Part shown: piece after piece, positions 9,411 through 21,365 of the stretch
Layout: each line of letters opens with the position of its first letter
Position numbering within the stretch: the first letter of the stretch is position 1
From: Agrypnia vestita
Taxonomy: Eukaryota; Arthropoda; Insecta; Trichoptera; Phryganeidae
NCBI GenBank assembly: GCA_016648135.1
Contig: JADDOH010000463.1
Span: 124,001-188,000 of the forward strand
Direction of reading: 5' to 3'
DNA: 64,000 nucleotides
Notes under the pieces: generated by a model
The model's database searches: none
What the model saw: only the letters and a program-made list of their open reading frames with translations
Told to the model about the DNA's origin: nothing
Translations under genes and position numbers: made by a program

Positions 9411-10520
9411 GAAACCGCGACCGCGAGGTATCGCAGTGAAGCATCTTCGGCATGTTCGTACCCTTAGAACTTGTTGCCCATTTGGCTTTACTGATTTTGT
9501 ACACGAAGGAGGAGTCGGCGCTCTTTATAATCGTGGCCTTCTGCATCGACAGATCGAATGTGGTCTTGAGATGTGATGTCTTGTGGTCTGAGAGAGACGC
9601 GATGTCCTTATCGACTTTCTAATATGTTATTTTGTCTATCAGACTGACGGAACACATCTATGACGCTGGCGACCAGCATGCCCGCTCTGACCGTCTCAAA
9701 TATATCCTCCGTCCACCACATACTAATGACTGAGCTCTCCGTTCACATAAGTACTCTCAACAAGTACTCTCTTGGCGTAGTGTGAACTTTGAGAGAGTGC
9801 GTGTCAGGTCAGTATTCATTTGGTAGGAAGGAAAAAATGTCAAATATTTGCTTAACGTTGTACTTATATGGACACCAGGTATGTATTTTGTTAATACCGT
9901 GCCGATATTTGTCCGGTACTTATTTAGTTACCTACCGGGATATGAAAATACTTTAATTTTCGAATGAGTGATGTGATGTCGGATGTCGATGTTAAATCAG
10001 ATGTCGATGATAAGTCAGGTGAAGTTGTTGAAAATCAAAGTCATAATAACATACGGGCTATTTTTTGGCAAATCAAAGAAAACAGTTTCTTACATCTTGT
10101 TTAAAACTAGAATAAGCTGATTTTTAACAAGCAATAGCTTCAGATTTATACTTGATATGACAGTTAACTACTATTTATAATATATGTAGGAATGAGCTTA
10201 GAGAATGCGAGTATATAGACATTCAAATCTAAAAAAAAATGTCTTTAGGCATATTTTTTATAATAAACTTATGTTAACGTTAATGTAAATATTTAACATA
10301 ATAATTAATTATTCTTAAATATTTGGAAATTAGATGAAAAAAAACAAGTACTAAATAAAAAAGATTTACATACATTGATAATTTGTATTTTATACCGCCA
10401 AGAAAATGTAAGAGTACGTACAGAATGAAATAATATATTCTTTTTATTATAACGCCCTTTTTACAAAAAGTAAAGTACAATATACAATTACTAGGAAATA
10501 TATACATTATGAGCACCTAT
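9411..10520. other. No recognisable feature
   Basis: AT-rich from 10130 onwards. Short direct repeats near 9975-10020 (GATGTCGATG) are the only structure seen. Confidence 0.3.
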
Positions 10521-10524
10521 ATAA

Positions 10525-10754
10525 AAGGTGCGTGCAGTGGGAACATCGCAGCATAACTTTTACGTGAGCAATTATTTGGAAAAAAAATCGGAATAAAACA
10601 TATATTTCGTAATATCACAATTGTTATCATAATATTCACAATTTCATATATTATAAAAATCTGTAGCATAAACATTTGATTTCTAATTTTTTTCCAAAAT
10701 ATACGTTTACAAATAAGTCATGCTTCAATGTTCCCACTGCACGCGCCCGCTGTA
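10525..10754. mobile_element. Short foldback MITE (CAGTGGGAACAT family), copy 2
   Basis: Ends carry GTGCGTGCAGTGGGAACAT and, reversed, GGGCGCGTGCAGTGGGAACAT-type sequence; the arms fold back for most of the length, with loop AT-rich. Flanks contain TA. Good match to copy 1 at 4920-5154 over both arms. Confidence 0.7.
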
Positions 10755-11690
10755 TAAAGAAAAACGATATAAAACAGTGACAATATAAATAAAAAAGTAA
10801 GTACGTTTAAAAAAAGTTGTAAAAAAGCATGTAAATGACTAACAATATTAATAACAATAACAATATTATTATTATTACAAGATACGTGTAACTCAGTTAC
10901 ATAAAATATTTTATTTTTCTTATTTGTAGAAAATATGCATTAAAAATTATTTTAAAAAATCACAAACTTCATTTTACTGACTCGCTAATAAAAAATTGAA
11001 ATCTCAACATTTATTAAATGCGAGACTCCAAAATATGGGAAAAAAGTCGATCGGCTGAGGTCGACTAATTTACTTGTAAATTTTGTTTAGCTAAATAAAT
11101 TTATTATCTTTACTACGACACGCACTCGCAGGTCAGCAACTTATTGTTGCCGCTTTTAAACATAAACGCCGACAGTAACTTATGAAACACGTGTAACGTT
11201 GTCAGCTTGTAATTTTAAGCGATGTTTAAAAGAATTAAAATAAATTGTGCGGTAAAAACTAATTGTCGGAACATTAAACACTATTGGCACTAAAGAGTAC
11301 AAGTTGTACAGAGTTGAACTGAACTACTTTAGGCTAGCGAACTGAGCCACAGTGGTAGTATGTCCCCCCTCGGATATATTTAAGACACATTTATAATTCA
11401 GTTAAAAAATTTATTGTTGCAAAATTAAATCCCTTAGTAAAAAAAAAGTTTTTTTTAAATCAGACGTTATTCAAACCGAGTCTCTTCAAGTAAAAATATT
11501 ATTTTGTAAGAAGGCGCGACTTATTCAATGAGACGTTATAATTTTTTTAAATATTTAGTTAGATCTTTTCATAATTGTTTCAAAGTTAACATGCTCGTAG
11601 TAATTCTTTTAAACACGTCAAACGTAGTGGAACCAAACATGAAACCAAAGCGCGAGTAAGGAAATATACGTTAGTTTGTGTCTATACAGG
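10755..11690. other. No recognisable feature
   Basis: AT-rich DNA with ATT/AAT repeats near 10845-10875. At 11692-11720 there is a scrap of the foldback terminus (ACAGGGTTATTTGGAAAAC) described for 50957-51210, without its body. Confidence 0.35.
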
Positions 11691-11744
11691 GTTATTTGGA
11701 AAACATTACAAACAAATACGAGGGCTGTATGATAAATATTTAAA

Positions 11745-12432
11745 GGTACAGATACACATGATCATTAGCATGCCACTAATAAGTAGGTCCTAACAACTGT
11801 ACACACTTGCTCATTATTAGCATGCTTATTTTAAGCATGCTCATAAATAAGCATGCTCAAAGCTAACAATCAAACACACGCATTCTTATTAATGGCACGC
11901 TCTTGTCATAGAATAGAGACGCTCTTGTTCAAAATGGAAACTTTGCAAACTGAAATAGAAAATTCAAGTGAACCAATAAATCAAAACAGTTCCCGAGTTT
12001 CCATCCGCACATTTTTGATTTTAGTTTTTATAATTTTTATTGTAAGATTTGAATCATTCATGCCTTTTAATAAAGTTTCATAAACATTATTTCTTGTTAT
12101 ATTATTTTTACACAGCGGTGACCGAGTATTCCACAGACATTAGTGATTCCTATAATTAGTCACGAAAAGTAATGTTTTATCATCTCCCCAACGCGCCATA
12201 TTTGTTTCATCTGTCGCGGACTGAGAAGATCGCACTGATAATCTATACTAGCCGCGAATGACAAGCATGCTCATAATAAGCAAGCCTGTTCACACATGCT
12301 CAAAAGATGCCACTGATGAGTATGCTTATTATTAGCAATGTGCGTACACACATGCCACTAATAAGCAAGGCCTAAAGCAGGGTCAATACTGCGAATCCTC
12401 ACGTGCCACTAATAAGCATGTGTATCAGTACC
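11745..12432 (+). mobile_element. TTAA-flanked MITE (GGTACAGATACAC family), copy 1
   Basis: Begins GGTACAGATACACATG and ends CATGTGTATCAGTACC, with TTAA-containing sequence on both sides. Both end regions carry many copies of the word AATAAGCATGC or its reverse. A reading frame at 11853-12083 reads MARSCHRIETLLFKMETL and SFMPFNKVS, and is conserved in the other copies. Copies 2-4 are at 20649-21365, 31593-32229 and 47409-48133 (reverse). TTAA targeting suggests piggyBac-type mobilisation, but Kolobok also uses TTAA. Confidence 0.8.
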
Positions 12433-12784
12433 TTAATGTCTGATGGCCCCACTGACGCAGACATCTGTATAGGTATAGTATTGTTTAACGCCATCTTTAA
12501 AGCGACAACTTTAAAAATTACAGACAGATTTATCGAGTTCGACAATTCAAATTTTTTGGATGGCTTCAAAATGTTGGAATGTCGCTGGACTGAGTGTATC
12601 AAGCTGAAACGAGACTTTGTTAAGTAATAAATTAAATGCGTTTCCTTCCTTAACACGGGTACTTATCATACAACCCTCTTACTTACGTATTGTAGACAGT
12701 TATTATAATTAAACAAATTTTTATTTATCAATTAGAAAAGACATACAGAAAAATCAAATTCACTAAAAATTATTTTAACTGTTA

Positions 12785-12860
12785 TCGGGATTCGAACCAA
12801 CGGACTTCCATTCTATCCGGGGATGGCGCGTTTTCCAATTTCACCACGGCAGTTTGGTAA
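12785..12860 (-). tRNA. Degenerate tRNA-like sequence
   Basis: The minus strand has GTGGTGAAATTGG (box A-like) and GGTTCGAATCCCG (box B-like) about 45 bases apart. The outer ends AACTG and CAGTT can pair, and CCAT with ATGG. The T and acceptor stems are incomplete and no clear anticodon can be set. Either a decayed tRNA or the head of a SINE. Confidence 0.4.
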
Positions 12861-12899
12861 GTTAGCGACAATTTTTAATTGATTAACTTTTTTATTCCA

Positions 12900-14050
12900 T
12901 TTTTAAAGCAACCCACTTTTTACAATGCAATAGCACAATATACAACAGTAATACGTCTTCATACAAACTGGCCGCTACCCATTAGAATGTGTGCGTGCGT
13001 GCTCGGCGCCGTGTACGCACGCACTGTGACGCACACATTGACATAAAATATGGGGGCATAAGACGACAGCAATAAGGGCCGTGCCTTCGGTGCCATTCGC
13101 GCTCGCAGCCGCAGATTTAGAAAAAAAATGCGCTCCCTGAAAAAAATGCCTTTTTTATGTTTGTGGTGCTTTACTAAAAAGGTGTGTTGATTATCACAAA
13201 GACTGAGTTTTTAAAAGTTTACTTTGATGTTAATCAGCGTTCTTGCAATTTAAGTGCAGAAACTAGGTATACTAATTACATAAATTTTCGGGTTTCGTGT
13301 CTACCTTGTGCGTCGGAATCTCAGACGCTACGAGTAAAGTGACAACCCTAGCACTTTACGCAATTATTAGGCAACGAATTAGTAAGCTAATAACTCGCCG
13401 ACAGGCCGGAGATAAACTACTGTTCTGGGTATACTGTGGCAATAGTCACAAATACCTTGGTTTTTGACAGGGAGGGTTTTTAAAGATTTGCGTTTAAGGG
13501 GAGATTCTCTTATCCGGAAGCTGACGGATTGACAGTACTATCGCCCTTTGTTCCCAATTCAGATTCATGGAAACTTGCGACCCGAGAGCGCGCAAAAGTC
13601 GCTTATTTCCAGACAGTTCTCAACGGGCCCGTGTTAAATGATAAAATACATACAGTCGATGATACACCACGCTCGAAAAAATATACCGATACGCCGTGGG
13701 ATGTTCACAAACGTGCGGTGCGCGGCGGTTGCAACACTATTTTTTGAGACCGACAAGACCGACCGCGGTTTCCTCGCGGTTGAAGGCGATTTCCCTTCGT
13801 GGACTCTTCGATACGTGGTTGAATCGAAAACATCTGTAGCGAGGCGGCGCACGAAAATACAACTTTCACCCCGTCGCGTGAAGAAACGCAACGGAACACA
13901 CAGAACGCCGGAGGTGAACCGGTGCTCCGTTAAAATGTCCGCAACGTTATTTTTCAACGTGCAAAGACCGCTGCGTTATCTCCCTCTTTATCACCTGCAG
14001 GAGCTGAAAATAAAACTTCGCGAGAACGTGGTGTGTATTTATTTATATGC
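12900..14050. other. Unclassified, moderately GC-rich 13.0-13.95 kb
   Basis: G+C is higher than around it and overlapping frames occur on both strands (13529-13747, 13638-14102 plus; 13634-13957 minus), but none shows a known domain. The overlaps are what GC-rich, stop-poor DNA gives by chance. I cannot call a gene here. Confidence 0.3.
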
Positions 14051-14051
14051 A

Positions 14052-14870
14052 AGGTGTAACAGAGCTAGTCCACAATACATCACAGGTATATGCCTGCCTT
14101 GAGTCGAAAATGTTCTAGCAACCGTGACCCAATCAATATCAAGAGTTATGGATATGCGACATCAAAGTTTCTATAATGGAATCCCCAATTGCATAAAGGA
14201 ATTAAATAGTGTAGAACTATTCAATAAACAACTGAAGGGACTTGTGCTGGGGAGGAGATAACTATTCAACAAATCAATGTGCTGATATTTAATATGTGAA
14301 CCCACTTATTTTACTTTATTTTCTGTCCCCTTACTTACACCAGCATACAATTGCTGTTTGGGGACATGCTATTTGATTTTTAATTTTAATTAATGCAAAT
14401 AATTAATTAATGCTGTGTGATCACTTATAAGACTATGTAAATAAACTTACATTCCTGAAAAAAAAAGTTTGCAAATTTTTCAATATTTCTGACTTATGTT
14501 TAGTAAAACGTTGGACTGTCATTACATTAACTTATATCGAATATAAAAAATCCATTCCCTTTAATACAAGTCAAATAAAAACCTTCCAATTTCAATTGGA
14601 AAAAATCCAGTTGGAATTTCTGCACAGTTTTTATCATTTTATTCGACTTGTATTAAATCGAATGAATTTTCATAATCGTTATATATTACTGTAATGATAA
14701 TTCAACTTTTTGCAAAAAATAAGTCAGAAATATTTTTAAAAAAATGCAAACTTTGACATTGCATAACTCCACAACTATTGATATTGGGTCATGGTTGCTT
14801 GAACATTTTCGACTCACAATCAAGGCAGGAATCCACCTGTAAAGTATTCTGGTCTAACTCTGTTACACCC
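14052..14870. mobile_element. Long foldback element, copy 1 (interrupted by a LINE)
   Basis: Left end AGGTGTAACAGAGCTAG and right end CTAACTCTGTTACACCCT are inverted. Pairing continues through the CCTGCCTTGA block, GTCGAAAATGTT, and the ATCAATAGTTATGGA-type block, so nearly the whole element is one hairpin of about 250-bp arms once the nested LINE (14171-14463) is removed. No coding capacity. Related copies: 22478-22838, 25952-26472, 28702-29008, 38336-38834, 44338-44792, 46179-46591, 50034-50433 and 50957-51210. Confidence 0.75.
14171..14463 (+). pseudogene. Nested LINE 3' end with 7-bp duplication
   Basis: The plus strand starts FYNGIPNCIKELN and continues SVELFNKQLKGL to a stop, the standard last residues of a CR1/jockey-like ORF2. 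A 3' UTR with a foldback (TACACCAGCATACA region) and an A-run follow. AAAGTTT occurs on both sides (14164-14170 and 14464-14470), a target-site duplication. The insertion splits the left arm of the foldback exactly where other copies read AAAGTTTGCATTTTTT. Heavily 5'-truncated and dead. Confidence 0.75.
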
Positions 14871-15109
14871 TATATAAGTACCCGTGCGATGAATTGCCCG
14901 AAAAAATATTGTAGGCCGAATCGAAAGGCCGTATAATCAAAGAATACACACCCACACAATAATCTCGCCCGACACAGAAATGTATTGTACTCCGTCAAAA
15001 CCTTGGTTGCCCTGAAAACATGAGCCTATAATAGACGTACCCTACAGAGTTGTTAGACATTTAGAAGCATCTTGCAATTCACTAATCACAACGATGGCCG
15101 CACATTGCC

Positions 15110-15575
15110 GTACAGCAAGTTGGCGTGTTTTTTTAATTTATTGTGTATTGCGAACTCTTTTTCGAAAATTATACATTTTTGCCGTACAACGGATGTCACG
15201 CCTGCATATTTTAAATGTATTTATTTTCATCAATTATTTTACTACTATCGAAGAAGTGAAAGAGTATTTATTTTTAACTCAACATTGATAATGGCACAGC
15301 AGTAAAAAGAATCCTGCTAAATTCCACTATTCAATTCAGACATAAAGCTAATTTTTTATTTATTGTGTACCAATATGCGAACTCTTTTTCGAAAATTATA
15401 CATTTTTGCCGTAGAACGGAAGTCACGCCTGCATACTTAAAATGTATTTATTTTCAAATTATTTTTCTACTATCGAAGAAGTGAAAGAATATTTATTTTT
15501 AACTCAACGTTGATAATGGCATATCAGACAAAATAATCCTGCTACATTCCGCTATTCAATTCAGGCATAAAGCAA
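15110..15575 (+). repeat. Tandem duplication, unit about 227 bp
   Basis: GCGAACTCTTTTTCGAAAA occurs at 15150 and 15377, and the following sequence matches closely over about 200 bp (CACGCCTGCATA, then CTATCGAAGAAGTGAAAGA, then GATAATGGCA). No coding motif. The two copies differ by small indels. Confidence 0.75.
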
Positions 15576-15734
15576 ATTTGCTACTGACAACATCTGTAGT
15601 ATGGACACGCCTGTAATATTTGGAAAGTGTCAAGTGCGGTTCACTAATTCTCGTTCTGGGAATTTTAATATTGAAGATTACCGGGAGCTGATAAAAACAA
15701 GATAAAACTGACAGGCCCCAATGATATTATAGTG

Positions 15735-16257
15735 TAGTGATGGGTCCGCTCTGTACTCACTACTACAATGTAGTACTACATTACATTGAAGTGCACACTT
15801 CGCACGTTTTGAAGTGTAGTGCACACTACAAACACCAAAGTTATTGAAAGTATAAACTTCAAATAGTACACTTCATTTCAAAGCGAACACTACAAAGTAC
15901 ATACACTTCAAAGTTACTGAAAGCATGAGAAACATACTTAAAACAGTGCATTTTGTACGTGAAATTTTTGGGAGTTGATGTAGATATATGAATAAATCTC
16001 TGGAAACTGAAAAAAATTTACTTCACTAGTACTACAATTACTTCATTTCATTACTTCACTTCATTAATATTACAATTACTTCACTTCAATTACTTCACTT
16101 CATTTACTTCACTTCATTTACTTCATTTCGTAGTACTACAATTACTTCACTTCAAGTAGTTTTTACTACAATTGTAGTGTACACTTTGTAGTCTTCAAAC
16201 TGGTGAACGTGTGTGTTTTGTAGTCTTCATTTTGAAGTGTAGTTTTTCCCTTCGCTA
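15735..16257 (+). mobile_element. hAT MITE (TAGTGATGGG family), copy 2
   Basis: Perfect 8-bp target duplication TTATAGTG at 15727-15734 and 16258-16265. Starts TAGTGATGGGTCC, ends CCCTTCGCTA. The middle is built from many near-repeats of TTACTTCACTTCA and of TAGTACTACAA, probably transposase-binding subterminal repeats. No coding frame. Clearest member of the family and a good reference for its boundaries. Confidence 0.92.
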
Positions 16258-16439
16258 TTATAGTGTCGTCGAAGCGGAGCCAATGTTGGTGGAAAGAGAT
16301 GTTGCAAAAAGACTCGAAACTCGGAAAGGAAATGGAACCAGCAACGTTCGACGGACATTAAAAATAAATAGGAAAAAAGGTGCGGAGACAAGTTGCGCTG
16401 CGACAAGTTGGTGCCGCACAAGTTGTCTCAGGCAAAGCT

Positions 16440-16570
16440 CAGCATGTCTCAACTAGGGAATGCAATCCCGAGTCGGGATTGCCCTTTCGAGATCCCTCGA
16501 GATTAGAATTTCCAATGCCGCGGGATCCCTAGGGGTCGGGATCCCGAATACTGTTGTGTTTCCTTTTTGT
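16440..16570. repeat. Inverted GGGATCCCGA motifs
   Basis: Dense repeats of CCCGAGTCGGGAT, GGGATCCCTAGGGG and TCGGGATCCCGA; similar CCCGATAA/CGGGATTG words recur at 16870-16915. These look like subterminal repeats of a DNA transposon that also contains the transposase scrap at 16920-17107. A matching far end was not found. Confidence 0.4.
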
Positions 16571-16888
16571 TTAAAGATCTGAATAGCAATTAACGACAAC
16601 GCCTTGTATTTTTATATCAGCATATTTAATAAAATATTCATTTTGTAGGCTTTTTACAAGCATCAATCAGTCAATGTAGTGGAGATAGTAGTAGTTTTTA
16701 TTACTATGTTAAGTTGATAAAATACAGCATATTATTCAAAGCTATTTTCATTATTTGAATGTGACATGAACATAAGTTTTAAGCACTTACTAAAAGCTCT
16801 TTTGTATGTTTACTTGTGTGTATACATATACACGAGTAAACATACAAAACATAAAAAATGTTGATCAATCTCGATAATCCCGATAATT

Positions 16889-17107
16889 TTGTTCGGTTTT
16901 TCGGTTCGGGATTGTACGAAAACGTATTTACTGAAAAGGAAAAGAAGGATGGATATTCTATGCGATTTTCGAATGTCTGACAGAGCATTTGTCAATTTCA
17001 TTCGAATGACAACAACTGATTTTGAAAATTTATTACAAATGATCGGGTCTTCTGTAGCCAAGCGAGACACAATATTACGGAACGCTGTTTTATATCATAT
17101 CATATAG
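16889..17107 (+). pseudogene. PIF/Harbinger transposase N-terminal fragment
   Basis: Reads RMSDRAFVNFIRMTTTDFEN followed by LLQMIGSSVAKRDT and ILRNAV. HARBI1-like transposases have, in the same order, FxNFxRMsxxdFexLLxxI and then an xIxKxDTxxReAI block shortly before the catalytic domain. The DDE catalytic part is missing; the frame ends at 17107. The fragment sits beside the CCCGA repeats, possibly its own terminus. Family call by motif only. Confidence 0.6.
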
Positions 17108-17570
17108 CATATGTAACTGTAGCGCAAGCGTCTTAGCTTGTAACATACCACGTGGTAGTGACACGCGCTACGACGTCCCCGTGCGCTCGCTTGGGAACCG
17201 TGCACATGGCAACGTTGCCGCGGCACGTAGAAATGACGTCGCGGAACAGTGTACGACGTTGCAGCGTCACGTAGGCTCTATGCCGCGCGTGATGTTGAGG
17301 GACAATTTGTCCCCTAGTGAATACGTGGCTTTATGCTGCTAATATAGATGCTGTAAAATTACAATGGGCTGTATTGGCACCAGAGGTTATATTCATCTGA
17401 AAAATGTGCTTTTAGGGAAGAAAGTTTTAGTAGAAAATATACCCGTGCGATTTAATTTTCGTTCACGAAAAATATTCGGTTCGGTTTTCGCACATCGTAT
17501 AAATTGAATGATTACGCGACATTCGACATACGCTTCAAAAGTGTTATTTTGTACTGCAAATTTTGTTTTT
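17108..17570. other. GC-richer patch, no gene seen
   Basis: Positions 17110-17330 are CpG-rich (many ACGT and GCGC words) and then the composition returns to AT-rich. No coding or repeat assignment. Confidence 0.3.
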
Positions 17571-17573
17571 AAA

Positions 17574-18495
17574 TAGACGTGGGTAAGACCGGTTCAGTCA
17601 CAGGATGCGTATCATATCACCAAAAAGGGCGGGTTTAAAAGACCCGTTCATTCGAACGATATAGTTCACTTGGCTCAATCGGTCTTTGCTTGGTCTTTGA
17701 CCCATCGTTCAATCGTTCGTAGAATACAGAGATGAATTTATCAAGGAATTTCATATCTAACACTGAGAAAAAAGATTTTCAGCAAAAGGGCTACTACAAT
17801 TCTGTTACAACTAAACATACGTCGAACCATTTGAATATTTTTTGCTAAAGCGTTTATTTTACAAGAAATGTTGGCAAGTAGGTACAAGCCATTCGCAGAC
17901 GAAACCCAGGCATATCTCGTAATATGAGTAGGTATAGTATTTAAATCAGGGCTTTCATTTTTGATTATTTGCCGGTATGCAGTAACGACTGCGCCGGGCT
18001 AGTTTTTCAATAGATTCTTATTATGCGTACATAATTTAATGTGTACTTCCAACACCAGTACTATAATATATAAAAGCCACATAAAAACACAACTTACAAA
18101 GAACCCGATAATACAATTATATTAATTCATGAAACTGACATCTCACACACATTTTTCCAAGTGGCAGTATGAGACTTTACTTTTGTCTTTACATCTTTAC
18201 TTTGTCCTTTACATCTTTTCATTGTTTTTAATACTTGTCAAATAAATTACAATAAATTTATTATCGTCCAAGATTTAGTAATGACCCAAGCTCGGGATGA
18301 CAGTACAAAGACTCTTTTACACTGGTAATTGTAACAAACACGCGACTCGGTGGTGGCCTTGTAATTTTTCATCGGATATATTGTTCGTTTCGGTCTCCAG
18401 ATACTTTGTACCTCCAGTTCAATCGTTGGATGTTCAATCTAGTTCGCGCGAAATGGGAACTGTATCTCTAGTTCAGACCGAACTACCCACCTCTA
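17574..18495. mobile_element. hAT-like element, non-autonomous, about 920 bp
   Basis: Left end TAGACGTGGGTAAGACCGG and right end, reversed, TAGAGGTGGGTAGTTCGG are inverted repeats of hAT type (TAGAGGTGGG is a common hAT terminus). Flanks TTTTTAAA (17566-17573) and CTTCCAAA (18496-18503) agree at 5 of 8 positions, a possible decayed 8-bp duplication. Subterminal words such as CGTTCAATCGTTCG and TTCGAACGAT repeat near the left end. No transposase found inside. Confidence 0.5.
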
Positions 18496-18503
18496 CTTCC
18501 AAA

Positions 18504-19970
18504 GCGTTAAGTATTGTCTCTGTATTCGGGCCTAAGATTGACCATCGTCTGACCGGCCGTTGAGTGAACGATTTTTGATCCGAATAACCGCGGCGGGAAT
18601 GCCTTTTGCGAACATCCGGGTATTTAAGTTGTGACCTGATAAGCGAGAAAGGAGGCTTCGTTCCAAGCAATTCGCGCTGCGCCCACGTAGCTTACCTTAG
18701 TAATTCGATTGGCTCTTCGCCGCCGTTCCTCTTCCCTGCACTCAGAGAGCCGACGCTTCGTAGTAATTCAATTTCCCCCCGCTAACCTATTCCTGCATCC
18801 GCCTCTCTATTTTCTTCCCAGCCTCCCGGTACTCTGGGCTTACTTCCGGAATTCATTACCCACGGGACGGACAGCCCCCGGAGTTTTTAAAATCACTACC
18901 TACGTTTCTGGGGAAATTTGTAAAGTGAATTTTATTTTTATTTTTTAACAAACAGACTGTCAACGTGTCATTAACGACCCCAACAGATGGTCCTAGAGTG
19001 ATATTAAAGTACAAAGCATGAATATTTTGTGAACATTTCAATATGATAGGGTTACACAATGCACTTTTTGCGGTTAATTAATAATTAATTATGAAAAACA
19101 GTAAACCATAAAAACCAAGATTTTATCATACTCCCTTTCTTTGTAAAATATAACAACAATTAAAGGCGAATTAAAACATATAACATAACACTAAACTAAC
19201 AGTAATTTAATATATTTCTAAAATGTCAGATGTTTTGAGCTTTGATAAGACACTTCATGCTTTGAAGATTAAATTCTAAAAACATTTGTCAGTCAATTTA
19301 GATTTTCGACATTCGTAGTGAAGTACCTATTATGTATACCGACGGAGTAATTCAAATTTAGAAAATATTCCGCGACGTTATCGGGCTGCCGTTTCTAATC
19401 AAACTTTTAAAAAACCAATAAAATTTCTAAAAATCCGAAATTATACTATAATTATTAATTTTTTTTAACGAAAATTTGATAGATCTTCTTGATCGTCGCC
19501 AAGAGTCTACTTGCCAAGTTTCAGCTCGATTGGATCACGGGAAAAGGGTTAAAAATCGATACAAAGTTTTTTCGACGGCAAGCCGGCAAACAAGCAGACG
19601 CCAGGAGTTAAAAGAAAGGAAGTAAAAATATTAAATGATAAAATAAATTGAGAATAATAGACAATACACTTTTTATGATAAATAGAAATAAATAATATTT
19701 TAATGATAGAATGAATTATAAATAATATTCAGAAAAAAAGATATCGCAAATCAATAAATGTAAGTTTTTGCATAATACACAATTAATGATAAAAAATAAA
19801 TAATGAATAAAAAAAGTGTCTTAAAGATTAATAAATTGTAATTAATATTAAGTATAATATAAAGACTAGGTATCTCAAATCGAATAAATTTAAGGAATGG
19901 TTTCTAGATTAACAGGTTTACGGCGAGTGCGCACGGGTTCCAAGGTCAACATCGTATGTCTATGACGAGC
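18504..19970. other. No recognisable feature
   Basis: The piece at 19515-19550 (CAGCTCGATTGGATCACGGG) resembles 33825-33850 (CAGTTCGATTGGATGACGAG), suggesting a shared unknown repeat. The rest is AT-rich. Confidence 0.3.
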
Positions 19971-19975
19971 ATGTA

Positions 19976-20470
19976 TTACACGCTTGAGAGATAGTCAACC
20001 AAATTTATCAATATTTCGCTTTTGAACTGAGCCTGCTTCATAAAGAATATATGAAATTTGCCGTCTCTGGACGACATTTCGTTATAATGGTTGACCATTC
20101 TAGATAGAGGAGAGAAGTAGCCTAGATTTATGTTGTAAAATGTAGTGTGAAAAAGACTTGGAGACCTCATTGATCGGAGAGGGATGTTAATTATATATGT
20201 TTGTGATAGTATTGAGGGGGTGTATAGTTTGTTATTGACTATTTTGTAGAGGGTCTTTAGGTCTGTAAAATTTCTTCTTTTATTTAAGGAGATTAGGTTA
20301 AAATTTTTGAGTTTCTTGTCGTATGAATCAATCAACCTTGTAGATATGTCAAAGATTTAAGGATATTTATTTATTATTTTTTCTACTATATTATTGTGGA
20401 TATCGTAATTGGGTGACCAGATTATTAATGAAAATTCTAATAAGCTTCTAATTAGGTATTTGTACATAGT
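19976..20470 (-). pseudogene. LINE ORF2 C-terminal fragment (jockey/I-like)
   Basis: The minus strand reads YLIRSLLEFSLIIWSPNYDI upstream of a stop, then KRRNFTDLKTLYKIVNNK and later FSPLSRMVNHYN. This order (LE-SLIIW.P....I..IE, then KRR...D...LYKIVN, then SPL.RM...YN) is the thumb-to-C-terminal part of jockey/I-type LINE proteins. At least one in-frame stop and the lack of the RT core show it is dead. The pattern does not match the RTE tails elsewhere in the window. Confidence 0.7.
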
Positions 20471-20648
20471 AATTGACACTGAAGTATCTGAAATTTCTTT
20501 CGTATTGGATCGGTAGAAAATTTCATAATATAAAATATTGCCACATTTATAACGTAACGGAACGCATATTTAAGTACACTTCCAATCTAAGTATAACTAC
20601 TCGCTTGTCTCGTTCCAAAATACTGGACTTCCGAGGAGATCCCTTAAA

Positions 20649-21365
20649 GGTACAGATAAACATGCTTATTTTGAGCATGCTCATTAGCATGCTCAAAACT
20701 AGTATGCCCTAACAATTGTACACACTTGCTCATTATTAGCATGCTTATTTTAAGCATGCCCGTAAATGAGCTTGCTCAAAGCTAACAATCAAACACACAT
20801 GCTTATTAGTGGCATGCTCTTGTCATAGAATAGAGAGGAACTCTAGTTCAAAATTGAAACTTTGCAAACTGAAATAGAAAATTCAAGTGAACCAATAAAT
20901 CAAAATAGTTCCCGAGATTCCATTCGTACATTTTTGATTGAGTTTTTATAATTTTTATTGTAAGATTTGAATCATTCATGTCTTTTAAAAAAGTTTCATA
21001 AATATTATATTTTTACATAGCGGTGACCGAGTATTCCACAGACATTCGGGATTCCTATAATAAGTCACGAAAAGTAATGTTTTGTCATCTCCCCAACGCG
21101 CCGTATTTGTTTCATCTGTCGCGGACTGAGAAGATCGCATTGACAATCGATACTAGCCACGGATGGCATGGATAGCATGCTCATAAGCAAGCCTGTTCAC
21201 ACAAGCTCAAAAGATACCCCTTCTCACGGTGAATGACATTAGCATGCTCATAAATCAACCGGCGGTTGATTTTTGAGTATATAACATGCCACTAAATAGC
21301 AATGGCTTAAGAAGCTCTATACTGCGCATGCTCACGTGCCACTAATAAGCATGTGTTTCAGTACC
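20649..21365 (+). mobile_element. TTAA-flanked MITE (GGTACAGATACAC family), copy 2
   Basis: Starts GGTACAGATAAACATGC, ends GTTTCAGTACC, and has TTAAA immediately outside both ends, so the duplication may be TTAA or TTAAA. Carries the same AATAAGCATGC-type subterminal words. The internal frame seen in copies 1 and 4 is broken here by small indels. It also has CATAAATCAACCGGCGGTTGATTT, a hairpin also present in copy 3 (written here only in part: CAACCGGCGGTTG). Confidence 0.8.

Noticed and set aside
13529..14102. Possible host gene in the 13.5-14.1 kb GC-richer region
   Set aside because: Frames overlap on opposite strands, none has a recognisable motif, and no splice-consistent model could be made.
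17108..17330. CpG-rich patch as a promoter for the Harbinger-like frame
   Set aside because: It lies downstream of the fragment and shows no TATA, initiator or coding continuation.
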